A DNA stretch of 28,678 nt. It comes from Lachnospiraceae bacterium UBA3863 (GTDB lineage Bacteria > Bacillota > Clostridia > Lachnospirales > Lachnospiraceae). This document shows positions 1-5,207 of the stretch, in pieces; position 1 is the first letter of the stretch; each line of letters starts with the position of its first letter. The notes under the pieces are model-generated. The model was given only the letters and a program-made list of their open reading frames with translations, made no database searches and was not told the origin of the DNA. The stretch lies in the NCBI GenBank assembly GCA_002392385.1, contig DGGX01000146.1:1-28678 (forward strand), given 5' to 3'. The position numbers and the translations under genes were made by a program.

Positions 1-375
1 CTCAACTGCGCTACCTTCGCCGGCATCCGCAGCGCCGGCCTGGCCGGCGCCATCGCCGCCAACCTGGGTGTCATGACTCCCTCTCTCACCCTCTGCCTGA
101 CGGCCGCGATCTTCTTCGAGCGCTTCAAGCATAACCGCCTCATCCGCCACATGCTGGTCGGCATCCGTCCGGCCTGTTTCGGCATGATCGCGGGCGTCGT
201 CCTCTCTCTCGCTCTCTCCAACTACCTGCCTGACGGCCGCCCCGCGCCTCTCGCCATCTTGCTGGGCGCCGCGGACGCCGGCCTCATGTTCAGCCGCAAG
301 TTCAGCATTCCCGCGGTCATCCTCATGAGCGCCGCGGCCGGGATCCTGTGCTTCGGGGTGCTGGGGATGGGGTGA
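1..375 (+). CDS. Chromate transporter family protein, C-terminal part (5' end outside window)
   Basis: The frame is open from the first base, so the gene begins upstream of the window; the in-frame ATG at 73 is internal. About 124 residues are visible. They include the Asn-Cys-Ala-Thr-Phe-Ala-Gly stretch followed by Gly/Ala-rich helices, a 'GVMTPS' turn, a charged 'FERFKHNR' loop and 'VGIRPACFGMIAG'. This order is typical of the CHR domain of ChrA-type transporters, where a conserved GIRPA-like motif follows the Asn-Thr-Ala-Thr-Phe segment. At least three hydrophobic membrane segments are present. Clostridia often carry short single-domain CHR proteins as adjacent pairs, so this may be the second of a pair; that cannot be seen here. 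CHR proteins export chromate or related oxyanions, but the true substrate in anaerobes is uncertain. The gene is convergent with the TerD-like gene, with 64 bp between stop codons. Confidence 0.75.
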   Translation, partial: LNCATFAGIRSAGLAGAIAANLGVMTPSLTLCLTAAIFFERFKHNRLIRHMLVGIRPACFGMIAGVVLSLALSNYLPDGRPAPLAILLGAADAGLMFSRKFSIPAVILMSAAAGILCFGVLGMG

Positions 376-415
376 GGCGGCCCGGTATAAGGGACGGGGC
401 GGGTCGATTCCGGGC

Positions 416-440
416 AGCCTGCGCCTGCTGCAGGGCGGCT
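416..440. other. Weak GC-rich hairpin between convergent genes
   Basis: Between the two stop codons lies an imperfect inverted repeat, AGCC(t)GC(g)CCTG with CAGGGCGGCT. It touches the stop codon of the leftward gene. Neither side is followed by a clear T-run, so it is only a weak candidate for a shared terminator. Confidence 0.25.
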
Positions 441-2584
441 TATTGCATCAGGGCCATAATCTTCTCAAAATCATATTCCCGGATCACCTGGGCGCCTGCC
501 GGCCAGGGTCCTGTCTTGTCGGTGACGATCACCTCTGCCTCCTCAGGCCTGTCCACGACCCGGCCCGCTGCCATCTCGCAGAAGCTATGGAGGTTGATGA
601 TGTCCGTCATGTTGAGGTAGTCCGTCAGGAAATCCAGCGCCGTGGCGCCGGCGACGGCCTCCTCACTGTCTCTTCCCACGTTCAGCCAGACGAATTCTCT
701 CCGCTCGAGATCGAGCGCAAAAAGATAGGCGAATCTGCTCTCACAGTTGATGGTGAAGGCGCTCTCCACCGTTTTAGGCTCATAGATCTGGCCCGAGGTC
801 CGGCTGTCGCGGAGCATGTAGCCCGCCCTGCAGACACACTCGCTGAATCGCAGGGTCGAGAAAACATTGTCGCAGAAGATCAGGTAGTGGATATCCGGAT
901 ATTTCTTCCGGAAGCTCTCCAACTTAATGTCAAAATACTCCGAACCGCCATTGTAGCCGGAGGTCTCGTCGCCGGAGAAGGTGATGGCACCGCGTTTGCC
1001 CAGTGCCTGTCTCAGCACCATGGTCCGCCAGGAGAACTCGGTCTGGCCGCCCCGATCGTCGAGGCCGATGGCCGACAGGTCGATGTCGTGGACCTTCTCC
1101 CAGTAGGTGAAGGCCCGGAGGATCTTGCCCTCCGGAATGGGGAGCCGGGTCCCTTTGGGCAGGACGCCGTAGCCACCCTGGGAGGTCGTCTCCTGCAGGG
1201 GCAGGGCGTAGCGCCGCATGTCCGGGTCGATCCAGACCCGCCCCAGGCGGCCCTTCCAGGTCTCCTGCAGACGCTTCCGGATAACGCCCTCCAGGAGCCT
1301 TGCCTGGTCGGCACTTATATGCGAACGTCTCGCTGCCCTCTCCTCCTCCGTCTCCCTGTGGGTCCGGAGGAGATTGAATTTGGTGAAACGGAAGCTGCGT
1401 GGGGCCGGCAGGGCGTGGGACGCGCCCGCGTAGCGGATCAGGAGCTGGGTCAGCACGATGCCGTTGCGGCTGGTCAGGGAATCCGCGATATAGAGCACGT
1501 CCTCTTCGCTCTCACAGCGGCTGACCAGATAGTCCAGATGCCGCAGGACGGCGCTCTCGCCCTTGCCCTGGCGCAGACAGGCCAGGGCCTCCCGGACCTG
1601 TCCCCGGGTCATATATCGCTCAAAGGCGGCATAGACCGACTGGTTCTCCCGCCCCCGCATGAGGTTCACGAAATCCTGGGCCTCCGGCGATTTCGCGCGA
1701 TAGTGCAGGTGATGGAGCAGGCCGTTCCACGCCTTCTTTTTCTCACAGCAGGTCTCCACGTCAGCCCGCCCCTCCGCGAAAAGCCAGTCGATCAGGGCTG
1801 TCAGAAATTTCCTGTCCTGGTTCTTCAGGTTGAGCTGGCGGATGTCCTTGTTGTCATAGACCCGGTAGTTCAGCTCCTCGACCACCTTGATCACGTCCGA
1901 CAGCCGGAGCGTCGCGGCCAGCCGCAGATCCCACAGATCCACAAGGAGCCTTACAGCGGTATTTTTAGATGCAATGGGGCCGGGCAATTCTCCGAAATCC
2001 TCCAGATAATGCCGGACCAGCCCATACTGCTGCTCGTTCAGGGGCCGCGTCCCCGCCAGCAGGTCCGCTATCAGCCCGCGAAGCTTCTCCTCGGCCGCCG
2101 CCTCCGTCAGAATCACGAACTCCCTGACCTGGGTCTTCTCCTTGAAGGCCGTCCGCTCAAAGGTCTCCTCAAAGACCGAATGCCTGGTCTCCGAGAAATC
2201 TCCCATCCCGTAGGTCATCCAGTAGTGCAGCATCTGATCGTAGTAGAGCTCTTCCCGGGTCAGATTCCGCACACTCTCCGGAAAGCCCCGATAGAAGGGC
2301 TCCGGCACATCCTCTCCCAGCTGGGCCGAAGCCAGCCGGATCATCCCCCTCTGCGCCAGCTGCTCACCCTCCGTGATCCGGATCCCGAACAGATGGGCCA
2401 GGGCAAAAAGCACCGCGAAGGTCTCGTCGGAGGAGGGGAAGTCGGCGGCCGCAATTTCACCTGCAGTGGCGGGCTTCACGGAATCGGCCGCCGCCTTGCC
2501 TGCCTTTGAAATAATCGCGGGCTCATCTGCCTCCGCTACCAGTATATGCTTCTGAAACAGGTAATCCTTGTAATATCTTCTCAT
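440..2584 (-). CDS. Large cytoplasmic protein with C-terminal TerD-like domain
   Basis: A 714-residue protein when started at ATG 2584, which has GGCGGGGG nine bases upstream. The frame is open to 2695, but those extra codons overlap the structured leader. Residues 1 to about 480 look helical and charged and have no membrane segment or signal peptide. Around residues 495-620 there is a TerD-like region: 'HDIDLSAIGLDD' (TerD proteins have a D-hD-hS-h-hhLD strand), then 'ITFSGDETSGYNGG' (the HSGDN-TG-GDGDDE calcium-binding loop), then 'DIHYLIFCDNVFS' (the final strand). The calcium loop has fewer acidic residues than classical TerD, so metal binding is uncertain. The last 90 residues follow with 'LNMTDIINLHSFCEMAAG' and 'DRPEEAEVIVTDK'. 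TerD domains belong to tellurite and general stress systems. No other ter gene is visible. Fold assignment is fairly sure; function is inferred. Confidence 0.7.
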   Translation of the reverse strand: MRRYYKDYLFQKHILVAEADEPAIISKAGKAAADSVKPATAGEIAAADFPSSDETFAVLFALAHLFGIRITEGEQLAQRGMIRLASAQLGEDVPEPFYRGFPESVRNLTREELYYDQMLHYWMTYGMGDFSETRHSVFEETFERTAFKEKTQVREFVILTEAAAEEKLRGLIADLLAGTRPLNEQQYGLVRHYLEDFGELPGPIASKNTAVRLLVDLWDLRLAATLRLSDVIKVVEELNYRVYDNKDIRQLNLKNQDRKFLTALIDWLFAEGRADVETCCEKKKAWNGLLHHLHYRAKSPEAQDFVNLMRGRENQSVYAAFERYMTRGQVREALACLRQGKGESAVLRHLDYLVSRCESEEDVLYIADSLTSRNGIVLTQLLIRYAGASHALPAPRSFRFTKFNLLRTHRETEEERAARRSHISADQARLLEGVIRKRLQETWKGRLGRVWIDPDMRRYALPLQETTSQGGYGVLPKGTRLPIPEGKILRAFTYWEKVHDIDLSAIGLDDRGGQTEFSWRTMVLRQALGKRGAITFSGDETSGYNGGSEYFDIKLESFRKKYPDIHYLIFCDNVFSTLRFSECVCRAGYMLRDSRTSGQIYEPKTVESAFTINCESRFAYLFALDLERREFVWLNVGRDSEEAVAGATALDFLTDYLNMTDIINLHSFCEMAAGRVVDRPEEAEVIVTDKTGPWPAGAQVIREYDFEKIMALMQ

Positions 2585-2640
2585 GTCGTTCATCCCCCGC
2601 CAGTCGCTGTCAGATTGCTTAAGAACGAAGAAAAACCGTA

Positions 2641-2736
2641 AAAAAGACCATCCGGCGATATCGTCAAATTGAATTCGAGATGCCCCGTAGGACATTCGAT
2701 CAGAGTGAAGTAAATCTGACTAGCTGCCGGATGGTC
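2641..2736 (-). ncRNA. Candidate structured leader RNA or small RNA with attenuator-like terminator
   Basis: Read leftward from the predicted start G at 2736, the RNA opens with GACCAUCCGGC (2726-2736), exactly complementary to GCCGGAUGGUC (2646-2656), which is followed at once by five U (2641-2645). Inside this 11-bp closing stem are a hairpin at 2676-2698 (arms CGAAUGUCC and GGGCAU-c-UCG around a UACG tetraloop) and two competing pairings of one segment: GUCAGA with UCUGAU locally, or GUCAGAUU (2713-2720) with AAUUUGAC (2663-2670). That is riboswitch-like architecture. If the closing stem forms, transcription should stop near 2641, about 57 nt before the TerD-like start codon. I do not match it to any known riboswitch class. 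It could also be a free small RNA of about 97 nt. The structure is seen by eye, not computed. Confidence 0.5.
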
Positions 2737-2742
2737 ATATTC

Positions 2743-2772
2743 AGTATAGCATAGAACAGAAGGCGCTGTCAC
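2743..2772 (-). promoter_or_regulatory. Promoter for the structured leader and TerD-like gene
   Basis: On the minus strand, GTGACA (2767-2772) lies 18 bp before TATACT (2743-2748), and the -10 box is preceded by TGC, making an extended -10. The expected start, seven bases downstream, is the G at 2736, the first base of the closing stem of the leader RNA. The agreement between promoter position and the RNA's 5' end supports both calls. Confidence 0.6.
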
Positions 2773-2789
2773 ATGAAGTATAAACGTAT

Positions 2790-2845
2790 AAAGATTCCTT
2801 AGAGGCGCTTTCGCTCCGTTTCCGAAAGGCCTCTGAGGAATCTTT
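2790..2845 (-). terminator. Long hairpin, probable terminator (possibly bidirectional)
   Basis: A 23-bp inverted repeat: left arm 2790-2813 begins AAAGATTCCTTAGAGG, right arm 2823-2845 is its complement with one wobble position and one extra base. The loop is 9 bases. Read leftward, the stem ends in TCTTTATACGTTTATA, a moderately T-rich tail. It lies after the heptamer array and just before the promoter at 2743-2772, so it would stop leftward transcripts from the O-antigen-ligase-like gene and insulate the promoter. The A/T-rich base of the stem would also allow termination of rightward RNA. Confidence 0.5.
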
Positions 2846-2854
2846 GTGCATGTG

Positions 2855-3414
2855 GTAAGCCGGAATCTGTATTTGTGAGTGTTGGGCTTACTTGCTTCTG
2901 GGTGGCGTAAGCCTGATTCTGCGTTCGCTGGGTGTTAGGCTTACTTGCTTCTGGCGGTTGTAAGCCTGATTCTGATTCTGCAGGTCATTGGGCTTACTTG
3001 CTTCTTGGGAATGTAAGCCTGATTGTGCTCCTGCCGGGCATTGCGCTTACTTGCTTCTGGGGGAATGTAAGCTTGAAAAGCTGCTTGGCCCCTGTAAGGC
3101 TTATCCGGCTGTAAGCCGTAATTAGCTTCTTCTCTTGTAAGGCTTACCGGCCCGAAAATGCCGTAAGCCATACAAGCCATTTTGCCCGCTCAGGGCTTAC
3201 AGTCTCTAAACTGCCATAAGCCCTTCAGGCAATTTCAGCCACTCAGGGCTTACAGGCCAAAAACGCCTGTAAGCCCTGGAAGCTCGTTTTCTCGCTTTAG
3301 GCTTACCCTCGCGAGTGCGCCGTAAGCCCTGCAGGCCGTTTCCCGAATTCAGGCTTACGCCACTAGAAGCCGTAAGTAAGCTATCAAGCTTACGCCACCA
3401 GGCAGCTGTAAGCA
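2855..3414. repeat. Array of 23 alternating inverted heptamers (GTAAGCC / GGCTTAC), 53-bp period
   Basis: Heptamer starts: 2855, 2885, 2907, 2938, 2960, 2991, 3013, 3044, 3067, 3098, 3111, 3141, 3163, 3194, 3216, 3247, 3269, 3300, 3322, 3352, 3376, 3387, 3408. Odd-numbered sites read GTAAGCC, even-numbered sites GGCTTAC, with no break in alternation. Sixteen are exact and seven have one change. Start-to-start distances alternate 30-31 and 22 bp, with exceptions of 13, 24 and 11. Each GGCTTAC-N15-GTAAGCC unit can form a hairpin. The four left units share the loop start TTGCTTCT and the following TGATTCTG; the right units have unrelated loops but the same heptamers and spacing. The period is not a multiple of three, and short frames through the region look non-coding. 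It starts 15 bp beyond the stop codon of the O-antigen-ligase-like gene. Not a recognised repeat family. Confidence 0.9.
3244..3278. repeat. Perfect 14-bp hairpin within the array
   Basis: CAGGGCTTACAGGC (3244-3257) and GCCTGTAAGCCCTG (3265-3278) are exact complements around a 7-base loop, CAAAAAC. This is the array unit with the longest stem: the shared heptamer pair is extended by five bases on the loop side and two on the outer side. Confidence 0.85.
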
Positions 3415-3429
3415 AACCACCGCCGGCTA

Positions 3430-5115
3430 CTACGCCCGTTCCTGGCTTCCTCTCCTCACCTCCGCCAGGAACAGCCCTGCCATGGCGCTGAAGACGGCCG
3501 CGGTCACCGGGTAGACGCTGCAGAAAAGGGATTGGCCCAGGTAGGCGGCCAGCGGGAAGAAGAAGGCTCCCCCGTCTCGCTCCCACATCCTGCGGCGCAG
3601 GTAGAGGCCGATCATGGCGGCCCAGAAGGCCAGGTAGAGACTCGCTCCCACGATGCCTTCCGTCAGCAGAATCTGCAGAGGCTCGGAGTGGACGGCCAGC
3701 ACGTTGATGCCCTTGTCGACCCGCAGGCTCACGTAGACCAGGGACAGAAGCTCCTGGCCTATGCCCGTGATCTTCCGGCCCACAGGAAGCTTCTCAAAAT
3801 ACTCCCAGGCCATCCGCCAGTAGAGTCCTCTTCTCGTCCCCCAGGTATCGTCGAATTCCGCTGTCACCTGCTTACATACGGCCGCGATCGCCAAGATCAG
3901 CACCAGCTCCAGGATCCACGCAAGGAAACGAAGCCGGCGAGATGGCTGTTCACTGTGCCCCTCTAGTCCGCTGAGTCCCTGTTGCTCACCGTGATTCTGC
4001 TGCTTGCCGTACCCTTCCTGCTCACTGCGCCCCAGAGCCGTCAGCACAATGCCCGCCGCCAGGACACCCACCACACAGGGGGCTGTCAGCATCAGGGCGG
4101 AGAGGTCGCGCATGCGGGCGACCTTTTCTGCGAAGAGGGGGCTGCTGCCCACGAAGAGGAGGCAGAGGCCGTACATAAGGAAGATATGACCCGTCCGGCG
4201 GAGCCGCGCCCCGGTCCGGAAGCAGAAGGGCAGCATGAAGACGGCCGCGATCCCGATGCCGGCATAGACGCTGTCGCTCTCGCACAGGATGACGCTGAGC
4301 AGGCTCAGCAGAGACAGGAGGCCGGTGATGATCCTGCTCCACCGGTCCCTGCGCGCAATGTACATACCCCAGAAAAGGGGGCCCACCAGGCACAGGTAGC
4401 CGGCGTAGCTGTTCTTCTGGCCGATGGTGGCCAGATAAGTGTAGAAATATTTCCTGTCGATGCGGTTCAGGAGCAAGCCGATGTCCACGCCCGCAGACTG
4501 GACGGCTGCCATCAGGAAGATCCAGGCGTTGGCCAGTGCGACCGCGCCGCAGAAGATGAACGTGAGGCGGGAGGCGGAAAAACCGCTCGCCGGATCAAGA
4601 GCCCCTGCCGGGCCGACGACAGCTGCCTTTTCGCCTTTGGCCGCCTTATCGCGAACACTCGCTTTCTCGCCACTCCCCTCCGTAACGCCCCGCGCGATCA
4701 GGAGTGTGCACAGAATCAACGTTCCCTCCAGAAGCGACCCGGCGTGCCAACCGACCGTGCCGTAGAAGGATGCTCGCTGGTCGTAAGAGAACCAGGTTGC
4801 CGCAAGCTTCCAGACAAGGAGGAAGACCAGAAGGATCTTTGCGCAGGCCCAGTCAAGCCGGATCCTGCCGGGCAGAGTGCGGACCTGGAACCTGTTGATA
4901 ACGAGCGCTGCGCAGCCGATGGCTACCGCAGGCAGGGTCAGCCACAGGCAGACCTGCGATTTGGCCTCGATCAGGTGGAAATAGGCGTCCCGCATGTAGA
5001 GGGGCACCGCGATCAGGAGGGCGGCCAGGAGCCAGAGCGCGACTGCGCGCAGGAGCGTGCCGGACCAGGGACGACCGGGGGCGGCGGCGATTTTTTGTTT
5101 CTTCCGCTTCTTCAT
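3430..5115 (-). CDS. O-antigen ligase / polysaccharide polymerase-like membrane protein
   Basis: A 561-residue polytopic membrane protein with a basic N-terminus (MKKRKKQK) and about ten to twelve hydrophobic segments, the first near residues 22-42. Polar stretches at about residues 150-180 and 365-400 (Gln/Gly/His-rich) are probably loops. Near residue 475 the sequence 'VHSEPLQILLTEGIVGASLYL' (His-Ser-Glu ... Leu ... Glu-Gly-Ile-Val-Gly) matches the conserved block of the Wzy_C/O-antigen ligase family, in which a His and a following Glu-x-Gly-hydrophobic-x-Gly lie in or next to a large extracellular loop. Such proteins polymerise or transfer lipid-linked glycans outside the membrane. No glycosyltransferases flank it, so its substrate is unknown. 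It starts at ATG 5115, with AGAGAG about nine bases upstream, and lies 92 bp after the large surface protein gene on the same strand. Confidence 0.75.
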   Translation of the reverse strand: MKKRKKQKIAAAPGRPWSGTLLRAVALWLLAALLIAVPLYMRDAYFHLIEAKSQVCLWLTLPAVAIGCAALVINRFQVRTLPGRIRLDWACAKILLVFLLVWKLAATWFSYDQRASFYGTVGWHAGSLLEGTLILCTLLIARGVTEGSGEKASVRDKAAKGEKAAVVGPAGALDPASGFSASRLTFIFCGAVALANAWIFLMAAVQSAGVDIGLLLNRIDRKYFYTYLATIGQKNSYAGYLCLVGPLFWGMYIARRDRWSRIITGLLSLLSLLSVILCESDSVYAGIGIAAVFMLPFCFRTGARLRRTGHIFLMYGLCLLFVGSSPLFAEKVARMRDLSALMLTAPCVVGVLAAGIVLTALGRSEQEGYGKQQNHGEQQGLSGLEGHSEQPSRRLRFLAWILELVLILAIAAVCKQVTAEFDDTWGTRRGLYWRMAWEYFEKLPVGRKITGIGQELLSLVYVSLRVDKGINVLAVHSEPLQILLTEGIVGASLYLAFWAAMIGLYLRRRMWERDGGAFFFPLAAYLGQSLFCSVYPVTAAVFSAMAGLFLAEVRRGSQERA

Positions 5116-5135
5116 GAAGATCTCTCTAAATGGTG

Positions 5136-5165
5136 ACAGGTCGGCGCCAAGCGGCGCCGGCCTGT
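5136..5165 (-). other. Strong hairpin between the surface-protein gene and the ligase-like gene
   Basis: The arms at 5136-5148 and 5153-5165 pair over 12 of 13 positions (ACAGG, one mismatch, CGGCGCC) around a 4-base loop. In leftward RNA it lies 43 nt after the stop codon of the surface-protein gene and 20 nt before the next start. It is not followed by a T-run, so it is a poor intrinsic terminator. It could be a 3'-end stabiliser, a processing site, or a weak attenuator. Confidence 0.5.
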
Positions 5166-5207
5166 ATCACAAGGTTCAAAATGAGTTTATTGGGTTACTT
5201 CTGCTGA

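Noticed and set aside
416..440. Intrinsic terminator between the chromate-transporter and TerD-like genes
   Set aside because: The stem is interrupted and lacks a T-run on either side; kept only as a weak hairpin.
443..2509. Long plus-strand open frame of 688 codons opposite the TerD-like gene
   Set aside because: It is Pro/Gly/His/Arg/Leu-rich antisense translation with no recognisable domain; the opposite strand carries the TerD-like motifs and a promoter.
2646..2736. MITE-like small mobile element bounded by the 11-bp inverted repeat
   Set aside because: No target-site duplication flanks the repeat, and the promoter position and U-run fit a transcript better. Not fully excluded.
2855..3414. 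CRISPR array
   Set aside because: The shared element is only 7 bp and alternates in orientation; spacers of two fixed lengths are partly related to each other, and no cas gene is nearby.
2855..3414. Integron attC sites or plasmid iterons
   Set aside because: attC core sites (GTTRRRY/RYYYAAC) do not match GTAAGCC/GGCTTAC and no cassettes or integrase occur; iterons are direct repeats beside a rep gene, which is absent.
2941..3586. Small minus-strand frames inside the heptamer array (2941-3180 and 3206-3586)
   Set aside because: The 53-bp period shifts frame at each unit, composition is unlike a protein, and no ribosome sites are seen.
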